Positions 24,550 to 34,726 of a stretch of DNA of 64,000 nt are shown here, piece after piece. The stretch is taken from NCBI GenBank assembly GCA_021464245.1, contig JADCRB010000162.1:841476-905475 (forward strand), given 5' to 3'. This DNA is from Carallia brachiata (taxonomy: Eukaryota > Streptophyta > Magnoliopsida > Malpighiales > Rhizophoraceae). The first letter of the stretch is position 1; every line of letters begins with the position of its first letter. The position numbers were made by a program, and so were the translations under genes. The notes below the pieces were generated by a model, which searched no databases, was not told the origin of the DNA, and worked only from the letters and a program-made list of their open reading frames with translations.

Positions 24550-25324
24550 TGTTGGAGATTTTCAAAATGAAAACAAAAATGAAAGTTTGTGGCTGTTGGG
24601 TTTTGAACCCGGGAGGCGCGCGTGGAAAGGCACGCTCTCAACCGCTTGGACTGAAGCAGTTATATGACAGTTTATGGATGCAACAGCCATATATACAGAA
24701 ATTGGAAAATTCCAGAAAAATGGAGAAAGTCGCGACTCTTGGAGCTTGAACTCGGGTGCGGCATAGAAAAGGCGCGGTCCTTTTCCATCTGGACTGAAGG
24801 GGTTTATTAACCATTCTTAGGTGCCAATTTATTTATTATATATCTAAATTATTGCCAGAAAATGGCAAAAGGCGCGCCCATTGAGTTTCGAACTCATGAC
24901 CCATCAGTTAACCGCCAAAATGCTAACCGTCTGAACAAGGCGCATCAGTTGATAAAATGGCGCGAGTTTCTGTATAAATATGAGAGTTCGACCGAGACAG
25001 AAAAGGAAGAAATATCTTCTCTCGTCCTCCCCACTTAATTATTCATTCTTTCTCAATAAAAGGATTCTATTATCTACTATATTGCTGCAGAAATATAAAT
25101 AGATAATCTGTGGGCAATTTTGGAAAGTACAACAATTTCTCGAGGGCTCGATTTCAGTATTGCAACCTGCAGTCGAGTGTGCTTCATTTTATCCTGTGAG
25201 GGAGTTCGCATTATACCTCTGTTGCAATTTAGTGAGGGCGAATTTTGCCTTAAGGAGAGTGGCATTTAGATACACGACTTGAAGCAACCTTTCAATTTCC
25301 AGTGACGCAATTTCTACATCAACA
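24550..25324 (+). repeat. 5' LTR of Copia element 1
   Basis: 775 bp. The TATA box (tgtataaatatg) is near 24970 and the AATAAA signal near 25056, so R would run roughly from 25000 to 25080 and U5 to 25324. U3 contains three diverged units of about 140 bp with tRNA-like words on the minus strand. U5 contains aattttgccttaag (25241-25254), the perfect complement of the sequence 2 nt past the LTR. Confidence 0.93.
24595..24960 (-). repeat. Three tRNA-like modules, antisense, in the LTR U3
   Basis: On the minus strand three segments carry an A-box-like word followed by a B-box-like word. The B-box words are ggttcaaaaccc (near 24603), gagttcaagctc (near 24743) and gagttcgaaactc (near 24882), spaced about 140 bp. 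The first module also shows a 5-bp anticodon-arm-like stem (gcgtg/cacgc) with a 6-nt loop. Shared ccagaaaa-tgg words show the units are tandem duplicates. They are repeated in the 3' LTR. They lack intact acceptor stems, so they are not functional tRNA genes. Confidence 0.5.
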
Positions 25325-25326
25325 AT

Positions 25327-25340
25327 CTTAAGGCAAAATT
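25327..25340 (+). promoter_or_regulatory. Candidate self-complementary primer-binding site
   Basis: cttaaggcaaaatt starts 2 nt after the 5' LTR, where the primer site belongs. It is the exact reverse complement of U5 bases 25241-25254. The 3' end of that U5 segment would pair with the first base of the site and be extended into U5, the geometry required of a minus-strand primer. The loop is 72 nt. Self-priming is known for Tf1-type elements; applying it here is inference. Confidence 0.5.
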
Positions 25341-25368
25341 ATTTTGTATTTCTCTTGTTGCTTTTATC

Positions 25369-26205
25369 ATGGCTGGTACTTTGAAAGAGTTGGCTTCAAA
25401 CTTGTGAAATTAGAGAGATTGATGGAGGAAATTTCATAAGATGGCAAAAGAGGGTTCACTTTTTGTTGGTATCACTTCAAGTGGCTTATGTTCTTACAAC
25501 TACAAGACCAGAGGGACAGACAATGAAACAGTTGATGACATTCGAAAGAGGCAAAAATGGTATACCGATGATGAGATCGCAAGGGTCATATTCTGAATGC
25601 TATGAGCGATGCACTATTTGATGTCTACTACAACTTTCAAACTGCAAGAGAACTTTGGGAGAGGTTAGAGGCAAAATACATGCAAGAGGATGCAACAAGT
25701 AAGAAATTTCTTGTCTCTAAATTTAACAATTATAAGATGATAGATGGTAGATCAGTGATGGAACAATTTGCTGAGATTGAGAGAACATTGAATCATTTTT
25801 CACAACACAAAATGTCTATGGATGAAACTATTGTTGTGAGTTCCATTATAGACAAGTTGCCTCCTTCTTGGAAAGATTTCAAGAGAAGCCTCAAACATAG
25901 AACTGAAGATATAACTCTTGAAAGCCTTGCAAACCATCTTCGTGTAGAAGAAGAGTTTCGTATGCAAGAAGATAACAAAGAGCAAGACTCTCATGTTTCC
26001 AAAGTGCATGTGGTTGAGGAAGGACAATCAAGCAAGTCCTCTAATAAGAGGAAGGGTCAATCCAATGATGACAAAAGGAAAGACAAAAAGGCAAAAGAAA
26101 AAGGGGAAATGTCATTTTTGTCACAAGGAGGGGCACTACAAATATGAATGTCGTCTCTTCAAAAAGAGGAAAAAGGAAAGAATGCATCTTCGGGAGCAAT
26201 AAATG
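25369..26205 (+). CDS. Copia element 1 Gag (frameshifted)
   Basis: Structural protein that packages element RNA. The start at 25369 opens MAGTLKELASNL and is broken within 50 bp. The main open frame, 25602-26147, is a UBN2-type gag domain (NFQTARELWERLEAKY; FAEIERTLNHFSQHKMSMDE). A CCHC zinc knuckle, CHFCHKEGHYKYEC, lies at about 26109-26150 in the next frame. Single-base breaks occur near 25410, 25423, 25528, 25578 and 26105. Most look like the loss of one base from a short run. The function as a packaging protein is known for the family; whether this copy makes it is doubtful unless the breaks are sequence errors. Confidence 0.85.
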
Positions 26206-29200
26206 AGAAAATGGTTGCTATGATCACAGAGGTTAATGCAGTTGAAGATGACATTGCATGGTGGATTGATTCTGGTGCTACCCGACACGTTTGCAAGAAC
26301 AAAAGTCTCTTCAAATTTCTGAAACCAGTAAATGATGGCACTGTTGTGTATATGGGAAATTCTACTACAGTTCCTGTTATGGGAGTTGGGGAAATAGAAT
26401 TACACTTCACTTCTGGAAAAGTCATTACTCTTACAAATGTGTATTATGTCCCAGAAGTTAGGAAGAATCTGGTTTCGGGTAGTCTTTTAAACAAATATGG
26501 GTTCAAACTTGTATTTGAGGCTTATAATTTTGTCCTCTCTAAAAGAGGTGTGTTTGTGGGAAAAGGTTATCTTTGTGATGGAATGTTCAAACTCAATGTT
26601 GTTGCTAATAATAATAATAATGTTTCTACTTACATTGTTGAGGACTCTTCTTTATGGCATGAAAGATTAGGACATGTAAATTATAGAAGATTGCATGATA
26701 TGGTTAAATTGAATCTATTGCCTCATATTGAAACAAATGATAATAAATGCACAACATGCATGTTAACAAAAATAACTCGAAGTGCACATCAAAGTATTCA
26801 AAGAACTTCAAATCTGTTAGAACTAATACATAGTGATGTATGTGATTTGCATAGCACACCCACACTAGGAGGAATGCGATATTTTGTGACATTCATTGAT
26901 GATTACTCTAGATTTTGTCATATTTATTTATTGCATACTAAAAATGAAGTTCTTGAAAGATTCAAAGTTTATAAAACTGAAGTTGAATTGCAATGTGAAT
27001 CTGTTATTAAATGTTTACGATCTGATAGAGGAGGAGAGTATTATGACACTACATTATTTGAGTCTATGGGAATCATTCATCAAACAACTGCTCCTTACAC
27101 ACCACAACAAAATGGTGTTGCCGAACGCAAAAATCGAACGTTGATGGAAATGGTCAATGCCATGTTATCAAATTCAGGCTTAAGCCAAGGTTTTTGGGGT
27201 GAGGCATTACTTACAGCATGCCATATTTTAAATAGAGTTCCGACAAAAAGGAATAAAACGACCCCTTATGAGTTCTGGAATAAAAGGAAGCCAAACCTTA
27301 ATTACTTAAGGGTTTGGGGCTGTAGAGCTATTGTTAGAATTCCTGAACCCAAAAGGAAAAAGTTGGGTGAAAGGGGAATTGAGTGCATTTTCTTAGGATA
27401 TGCACATAATAGCAAGGCCTATCGATTTATGGTTGTAGAACATAATAACTTTATATCTGTTAATACAATCATTGAATCGAGGGATGCTATCTTTGATGAA
27501 CAAAGGTTCATTTCAATTCCTAAAGTTCTAGAACATAAACAAGATCCAAACCAAGGAAATGATGCATTGGAAGATAAGAATGAAAGTGATGAAGTCATAG
27601 AACTTCGTAGGAGCAAAAGAAAAAGAAAGAAAAGACTTACGGGTCTGACTTCTTTATGTTTCTAATTGAAGGAACAAGAGACTCAATGAGTAGACAAATT
27701 CCCTATTGCTTCAACATTGAAGATGATCCCAAAACATTTGATGAAGCAATGAAATCACAAGATTTTATGTTTTGGAAGGAAGCAATAAACGATGAAATGG
27801 ACTCAATTATGGGTAATAAGACCTGGAAATTGGTAGACCTCCCACCTGGCTCTACGCCAATTGGATGTAAATGGATTTTCAAAAGGAAAATGAAGGTCGA
27901 TGGAACCATTGATAAGTTTAAAGCTAGGCTGGTTGCAAAAGGATTTACACAAAAGGAAGGTGTCGATTATTTCGATACATATTCACCAGTGGCTAGAATT
28001 GCCACAATCAGGTTGCTTATTGCACTTGCTTCAATCCATAGCCTAGTCATCCATCAAATGGATGTCAAAACAGCATTTCTAAATGGTGAATTAGAAGAAG
28101 AGGTGTATATGGAACAACCTGAGGGTTTTGTGGTACCTGGTCAAGAGAAAAAGGTGTGTAAACTTGTTAAGTCCTTATATGGATTAAAACAAGCACCTAA
28201 ACAATGGCACCAAAAATTTGATCAGGTTGTACTTGCTAATGGGTTCAAGATTAACGAATCTGACAAATGTGTTTATAGCAAGTTCATAAAAGGAAAAGGT
28301 GTCATTATTTGTTTGTATGTGGATGATATGTTAATCTTTGGGACTGACTTAGAACAGGTTGAAGTCACCAAAAGGTTTCTATCGAATAATTTCGATATGA
28401 AAGATATGGGTGAGGCAGATCTTATTTGGGAATAAGAATATTGCGAGATCAAAAGGGTATAATGCTTACCCAATCGCATTACATTGAGAAAGTCCTTAAT
28501 AAGTTCAATCATTCAAACTGTACTCCTGTCTCTACCCCATTTGATCCCAACATGAATTTTACTAGAAATGTTGGAAGTCCAGTATTACAATTGGAATATG
28601 CTAGAGTGATTGGATGTTTGATGTACGCAATGACATGTACAAGACCAGACATTGCCTTTGCAGTTGGCAAAATGAGTAGGTACACTAGTAATCCTAGTGG
28701 CATGCACTGGCATGGAGTAAACAGAATCCTAAAGTACCTAAAGAAAACAAAGGATTATGGCATAAGCTATACAGGTTGGCCTTCTGTATTAGAAGGATAC
28801 TCAGATGCCAGTTGGATCACTAATAAAGAGGATCATTCATCTACTAGTGGGTGGATCTTTATGCTTGGAGGGGGTGCAATTTCTTGGGGTTCCAAGAAAC
28901 AAACTTGCATAGCAGATTCCACAATGGCTGCAGAATTAATAGCACTAGCTTCAGCGAGTAAAGAAGCAGAGTGGCTAAGGAATTTACTTTATGAAATTCC
29001 TTTATGGCAAAAGCCGATAGCACCAATTTGTATACACTGTGACAGTGCAGCAACTCTGGCAAGAGCATACAGTCAAGTGTATAATGGTAAGTCTAGACAC
29101 ATTGGACTTAGACACAGTTATGTGAGAGACTTGATTACAAATGGAGTGATCACCGTTGATTTTGTAATGTCAAGTCAAAACATGGCTGATCCTTTAACAA

Positions 29201-29277
29201 AAGGATTGACAAGAGACTTGGTAACCAAGACATCAAAAGGGATGGGTCTCAAGCCCATACATAATTATCACCCATGA
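26148..29277 (+). CDS. Copia element 1 Pol polyprotein (protease, integrase, RT, RNase H; frameshifted)
   Basis: Three overlapping frames, 26148-27665, 27656-28435 and 28426-29277, together give an ordinary Copia Pol. Frame 1 has the aspartic protease motif DSGATRHVC, the pre-integrase HHCC finger (HERLGH...CTTC) and the integrase D,D,E core (HSDVCD, RSDRGGEY, NGVAERKNR). Frame 2 is reverse transcriptase, with MDVKTAFLNGELEEEVYM and the YVDDML catalytic loop. Frame 3 is the end of RT and RNase H (SDASW, AELIAL, HCDSAAT, ADPLTKGL), ending at 29277. The two breaks, near 27640 and 28426, look like single-base changes; the second is in a T-run. The order integrase before RT makes it Ty1/copia, not gypsy. 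Confidence 0.93.
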
Positions 29278-29814
29278 TGGAAACTCGACTCAACGCTTGA
29301 TACGACATCAAGTCTTGAGTTCAATGAGTCAAAGTACATCATTAGAGTGATTGAAGCACTATAAATGATTATCTTCATCCCAGGTGTTCATAGTGCTTGG
29401 TACCCGCAGTTAATTGGGAGGATGAGCTTTTAAAGCTCTTAACAGGCTTGAAAGGGTGCTTTAAGGCGGGAGCCCTAGTCTGCCTATGTGAACGTGGAAT
29501 GTGTAGGCCGTTCCAATAAGCTAAAGGGCTTGGCTTTTAAACGTTCATGAAAAGGATATGGACACAATGGCCTTTAATGTGTCATATACTTAAAAAGAGA
29601 AGTATAATGTTGTACAGTCATTTGTGTGGAATATTTCTACAGCTTGTCAAAAAGAATAGTTGGTTCAAAGCTTGTCTACCATATTATTCAGACTTGTTGT
29701 AATGCATATTTCACTATGTAAGGTTCAATCTGTAAGACACCTCTACTTATGCAAATGACTTCCAGAATTGTTGAGAATCCTTTATACTTTCAAATTTTGA
29801 AAATGGTGGGGGAT
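29278..29814 (+). other. Copia element 1 3' untranslated region and polypurine tract
   Basis: About 540 bp of non-coding element DNA between the Pol stop and the 3' LTR. It ends in the purine-rich ggtggggga plus 't', the plus-strand primer tract, directly before TGTTGG. Confidence 0.75.
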
Positions 29815-30587
29815 TGTTGGAGATTTTCAAAATGAAAACAAAAATGAAAGTTTGTGGCTGTTGGGTTTTGAACCCGGGAGGCGCGCGTGGAAAGGCACGC
29901 TCTCAACCGCTTGGACTGAAGCAGTTATATGACAGTTTATGGATGCAACAGCCATATATACAGAAATTGGAAAATTCCAGAAAAATGGAGAAAGTCGCGA
30001 CTCTTGGAGCTTGAACTCGGGTGCGGCATAGAAAAGGCGCGGTCCTTTTCCATCTGGACTGAAGGGGTTTATTAACCATTCTTAGGTGCCAATTTATTTA
30101 TTATATATCTAAATTATTGCCAGAAAATGGCAAAAGGCGCGCCCATTGAGTTTCGAACTCATGACCCATCAGTTAACCGCCAAAATGCTAACCGTCTGAA
30201 CAAGGCGCATCAGTTGATAAAATGGCGCGAGTTTCTGTATAAATGAGAGTTCGACCGAGACAGAAAAGGAAGAAATATCTTCTCTCGTCCTCCCCACTTA
30301 ATTATTCATTCTTTCTCAATAAAAGGATTCTATTATCTACTATATTGCTGCAGAAATATAAATAGATAATCTGTGGGCAATTTTGGAAAATACAACAATT
30401 TCTCGAGGGCTCGATTTCAGTATTGCAACCTGCAGTCGAGTGTGCTTCATTTTATCCTGTGAGGGAGTTCGCATTATACCTCTGTTGCAATTTAGTGAGG
30501 GCGAATTTTGCCTTAAGGAGAGTGGCATTTAGATACACGACTTGAAGCAACCTTTCAATTTCCAGTGACGCAATTTCTACATCAACA
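29815..30587 (+). repeat. 3' LTR of Copia element 1
   Basis: 773 bp, colinear with the 5' LTR. Differences seen are loss of 'at' after the TATA box (tataaatgag against tataaatatgag) and one G-to-A change near 30390. It contains the same tRNA-like modules and U5 primer word (30503-30516). It is followed by the aaaaa target duplication. Confidence 0.93.
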
Positions 30588-30651
30588 AAAAATATAGTGG
30601 GCGAAATTTTCTAAAAGGCTAAAGATGATAGGTAAAATTTATATATTTGTC

Positions 30652-31329
30652 CTATAAATTTTATGGGTATACGTTCAGTTTTATTAAACACTTCGATACT
30701 TGAATTATATATTTTACTACAACTGGAGTTCTTACTCTGACATCTGCCGTTCGGCCATAATATTATTTTTGGGTGTTAGGAGAGTTAGGCATCCTACCCA
30801 CCTACCCAGCCTTCCAATCCAGTCGGTATTTTGGTATTATGAATGAGATTTTTTTTTTTTTTATTCCCACTTTTGTCATGTTTCGTTTTGTCCTTATCTT
30901 CATATCTTGTGATCAGCACCATGATGGCATGATATATTTTTTTTAAAAAAAAATGAAAATTTATCATGACCGAGCACATAAGTTACAATAATAAGACAAG
31001 GATATCATATATTAAAATTTTCTAGATTGGTTGGAGGGTTATTGGTGGGAAGGAGGAGTCAGGTATGTAATGTTCATTGGATGTTGATTGGGCAATGTGG
31101 TTGGATGTGTGGAGATGCTGTCTTCGCAGTTTTTAGATGGAATTCTCTTTAGAAGTACACGTAATATGTTCATTCGAAATTCTTAAACAAATACTAATTA
31201 AAACATAAGATAAAACATCTTTGGATTACTAACATCTTTACCAATCTTCCAAATGCTGGCCAAGCTTTAATTCTCTCAGAAGATGCATTGGAAGTTTGGG
31301 TTTCCTCTTATTAGGATAAGCTTCAGATT
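30652..31329. other. Intergenic DNA between the MITE and the LINE tail
   Basis: AT-rich with several T-runs. No gene or element boundary is supported, and the only open frames are short and of low complexity. Confidence 0.4.
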
Positions 31330-31875
31330 TTATGGATTCCTCCAGTTTTTCCAACCCTTAAATGGAATGTTGATGGTGCGACTTCCGGCAAGTCAGGTCT
31401 TGCAGGTATTGATGGTGTTTTGAGAGATCATAAAGGCAATTTTATGTGTATTTTCTCATGTTCGATGGGTTGTTTAAATTCAAATGTTGCTGAAGTCTTA
31501 GCTGTTGCGAAAGCTCTTGAACTGGCTGCCAATAATCCCTCTTGTCAAAGATGTTCGCTCCTCATTGAATCAAATTCTCACAATGCTATTTCTTAGATAA
31601 CCAAAGATGTTTTAAGACCATGGAAGATTAGAGGAACTTTTATACTTATCAAAAGGCACCTTAATTGTCTTGCTAATTGTACTTTCAAGTATATTAGTAA
31701 GATTGCTGATACCCTTGTTAAGATGGTTGTGGATAGAAATTCGGATTTTATCGCATGGTTATGAGTTTTTCTTTATATATTCTTTCTTTTAAGATTTTTC
31801 TCTAACCCTTTTGTAACATTTTTTTTATTAATATAATTTTCTCTACTGATTTATCAAAAAAAATAAATAAAACAA
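31330..31875 (+). mobile_element. LINE (L1-like) 3' remnant with RNase H domain
   Basis: On the plus strand from about 31345 a frame reads LKWNVDGATSGKSGLAGIDG, then VLRDHKGNFMCIFSCSMGC, NVAEVLAVAKALELA and LLIESNSHNAIS. This is the RNase H domain at the end of plant L1-type ORF2 proteins. A stop interrupts it at about 31595 and it terminates near 31764. A short 3' UTR and an A-rich end (aaaaaaaataaataaaac) follow at 31857-31875. The 5' part (endonuclease and RT) is absent, as expected of 5'-truncated LINE copies. Confidence 0.75.
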
Positions 31876-32759
31876 CCTTCATATATGTACCTTCGTATAT
31901 GTATCGTGTCCACGTTCCTGCTATAAACCTGCTGAGAGCTAGTCAATCTGGTTGAGGAAACTAGAATTGATGATAGGTAGATTGTTAGTGTCCCAAAGTC
32001 ATCAAATCATTAAGTCTAATGGGATTCCACCGAATAAGGTCGTCCAAAAATTGACCTATAATGCAAGTAAAGGAAAGTAAGGGGGTGTTTTGTTTAGGAA
32101 GAAACTTAAGCTACTAAAAAAATAATAATTGTGAGAGATTCAAATGATTATTTTTGCCTCTTATTTCATAACAATAATTTTGCCTTCTTCTAATATGGGC
32201 ATCTGCGTCCCCCAACGGTTACCACTTTTCGTTCTCCTGGTCAGATTCAATGGTTTAACTTTTAGATGTGTATTTGCATTTCATTTTTAAAAAGTAGGGG
32301 AAATGGTGTTTGGTTAAATTTTTTGCCTTATTTTTTAGATTGCATTTTGTCTTAAACAGTAGCTAATTGAAAAAACAACCTTGAGTCACTTTTTGGAAGA
32401 AATAATAGTTGATAGCATTTTGATTAACTAAATTACCTCCATCAATAATAGTTTTATTTTTTTGCTAGTTATTTTCTTTTGTTTCTTATTTTCTAAACAA
32501 TAATATAAAAAATAAGGTTAAAAAATTAAATATTTTTTTAAAAATAACATTTCATATTTTTTTTCTTTTTTTGGTTAAAAAAACTGTATAGTGGTTTTCA
32601 AAAACAAAAATATAATATTTAAAAGTGTCATTTTATTATTCTAACAGCAATCAAACCAAATGCTCAATTTCATTTTATTGATCAGCAAAAATAATTAATT
32701 ATTAACAACAGTATTAACAATCACTAACAACAAAATCAAATAAGGCTTAAGTTATGGAT
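31876..32759. other. Intergenic AT-rich DNA
   Basis: Nothing coding is supported. The DNA is AT-rich with long T and A runs and no defined repeat borders. Confidence 0.4.
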
Positions 32760-33261
32760 GGAGAAATATAATTTTTTGGTCCAAAACTTTTGTATTTTTT
32801 TTCATATAAATCATAAACCTTTTTGACATTTTATTTGAATTCTAAATTTTTTGATTTTTTTACCAAATCAATCATTTTATTTACGAAAAGTGGTCAATCT
32901 ATTAATAAATTAGTTTAAATCAATAAAAATTATTAAAAAAATGTCAAATAAATGAATTAAATAATTTTTTATCAATAAATATGCGCATAAAATATTTTTT
33001 TAATCAATAAATATACGAATTAAATATACAAAATGTATATTTTTTTATAGAAAAAATTTTCAATTAGTGTATTTAACCTTTTTTCAAATAATTTTTGTAA
33101 GGTCAAAATCATTTTTTTAATAGATTAATCACTTTTCGTTGACAAATGGACTAATTTGCTTCGAAATCAAAAGGTTTAAAATTCAAATAAAATTTTAAAA
33201 AGGTTTAGGACTTATATGCAAAAAGTTATAAAGGTTTAGAACTTATAAAATGGATATCCCC
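32760..33261. mobile_element. Long-TIR MITE
   Basis: The arms are inverted copies over about 110 bp. The left arm has catataaat, aaacctttttgacattttat and ttgaattctaaa; the right arm, reversed, has catataagt, aaacctttttaaaattttat and ttgaattttaaa. Further in, gaaaagtg appears inverted in both arms. The putative flanking repeats agree at only about 6 of 9 bases, so exact ends are uncertain. No coding capacity. Confidence 0.6.
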
Positions 33262-34131
33262 ACTTATATATATATATAGTTTTTATTATAATGGTGCTTG
33301 AGTTGATTTTTAATATATTGAAACTTGATTCGTTTAATTAATAAACCGAACATATTTTTTATCGTGTTGAGTTTTTAGTTTTTCATGGACAAATTGTTTA
33401 GCTTTGTAGTATCAATAAAAATATTTAAAATTATAAAAACTATTGCTATAAATAAAATTGAATTGATAAAAATGTAGATTTTAATAAAATTAACTAATTA
33501 AAAAATGAGTATTTATTCTTGGTGTATAATTAGAAATATATAAGAAATCCCAATGCATATTTGTGAGATTTTTGAAGAGTCAAATGTGTATAATTTTCAT
33601 CTTATTTTTGAAAAAAAAGAAAAAAGATTCAATGACCTGCATTAACTTACCAAATATATTCTGATAATATATTAAATAATTTTTTTTAACTATAAGACAA
33701 TCCTTAAATAATTTTTAAACAAGTTATTTATCAGTTTATATGAGTTGAGTATCTCTTTACTCAAGTTTGATTCATTTATTAAATAAATTTCGATATTGAA
33801 TTTCGAACGAATTGTTATTGAGTTGAGTTATCAAATTTTTAACGAAATCAACAGTTCATTTATACTCTTGTTCACGTTTAGCGAGACTTAATCTCTTTCC
33901 AAAATCTTCCACACTGACATATTGCCCAATATATTTATGATAAGGGAAAAACGAGGAGATATAGAAAATAGGTATAGAGTAGTTATACGTTATACGTAGT
34001 GAATAATTTTTTTAGCAAAATTTTTTTTTTATTTATGGACACCAAAGTTTAAATAATATTAAGTATATTTAGAATAACACTAAATACGTTTAAGATTTAA
34101 TTTTAGAAAAAAATAAATTTTTAATTATTTA
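33262..34131. other. Intergenic AT-rich DNA
   Basis: No gene or defined element. A short AT microsatellite sits at its left edge (33268-33278). Confidence 0.4.
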
Positions 34132-34726
34132 GGATTATTATCAAAAAATAGTATCACTTTTGCGTTTTTTTTACAAATCTAGTATTGCCTTTAAAATTAA
34201 CAAATTTATAATAGTTTAATTATTTTCTTACAAATTTAGCACAACTTTTAACAATTAACAAATTTAGTACAGTTTAATTATTTTTTAACAAATCTAATAC
34301 ACTGTCAGGTAAAAATAATTGAAATCTTTAATATACACACATGCACATTTGACATTTGAGTGTTTTAAACTGTACTAAATTTTGACGTTCAATTATTTTT
34401 TAACAAATTTAACACATTATCAATTAAAAATAATTGAATCTCTAGTATGCACATATGACATTTGAGAATTTTAAACTATACTAAATTTGGATGTAAATGT
34501 ATCATCTCTGTATACTAAGGGATTCAGTTACTTTTAACTGGTTATTTTTAACTGATAGTGTACTAGATTTGTTAAAAAAATAATTGAAATGTACTAAATT
34601 TGTTAATTGTTAAAAGTTGTGTTAGATTTGTAAAAAAATAATTAAACTGTATTAGATTTGTTAGTTTTTAAAAATTGTATTAGATTTGTAAAAAAATAAA
34701 AATAATATTTTTTTTTATAATAACCC
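34132..34726. mobile_element. Mutator-type MITE with perfect 9-bp target duplication
   Basis: The inverted arms are about 180 bp (left gga ttattatc..., right reversed ggg ttattata...). Within each arm the word acaaat(c/t)ta followed by ttaacaa and tttaattattttt is repeated two or three times. The element is flanked on both sides by aattattta (34123-34131 and 34727-34735), a perfect 9-bp duplication as made by Mutator-like transposases. The centre holds two direct copies of a block of about 90 bp (gacatttgag...taacaaatttaac). It encodes no protein and must have been moved in trans. Confidence 0.75.

Larger units (their letters stand above)
24550..30587 (+). mobile_element. Full-length Ty1/copia LTR retrotransposon (element 1)
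   Basis: A complete element of 6038 bp. Its LTRs are 775 and 773 bp, begin TGTTGG and end CAACA, and are flanked by the 5-bp repeat aaaaa. The order gag, protease, integrase, reverse transcriptase, RNase H fits Ty1/copia. The polypurine tract ggtggggga precedes the 3' LTR. No tRNA-complementary primer site of the usual TGGTATCAGAGC type follows the 5' LTR. The two LTRs differ by one substitution and one 2-bp indel that I could see, which indicates recent insertion. The internal reading frame nevertheless has at least seven single-base breaks. Confidence 0.95.
23991..30651. mobile_element. Mutator-type long-TIR MITE, split by the Copia insertion
   Basis: The two ends read gacaaatatat...atctttag from the left and ggacaaatatat...atctttag when the right end is reversed. 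The arms stay similar for roughly 200 bp, including tcatttt, ttaaatttaatatttagc and gatatattagtataaa. Flanking 9-bp direct repeats, ttataaatt and ctataaatt, agree at 8 of 9 positions; a 9-bp duplication is typical of Mutator-like elements. Without the Copia element (24550-30587) and its 5-bp duplication the MITE is about 618 bp. It encodes nothing. The Copia element sits in the right arm, so the MITE is older. Confidence 0.7.

Noticed and set aside
24595..24960. Functional tRNA genes in the Copia LTR
   Set aside because: Acceptor stems do not pair and the units are diverged tandem copies inside an LTR; kept only as tRNA-like modules.
30340..30528. Open frames repeated at 25077 and 30340
   Set aside because: They are LTR sequence, identical in both copies, not genes.
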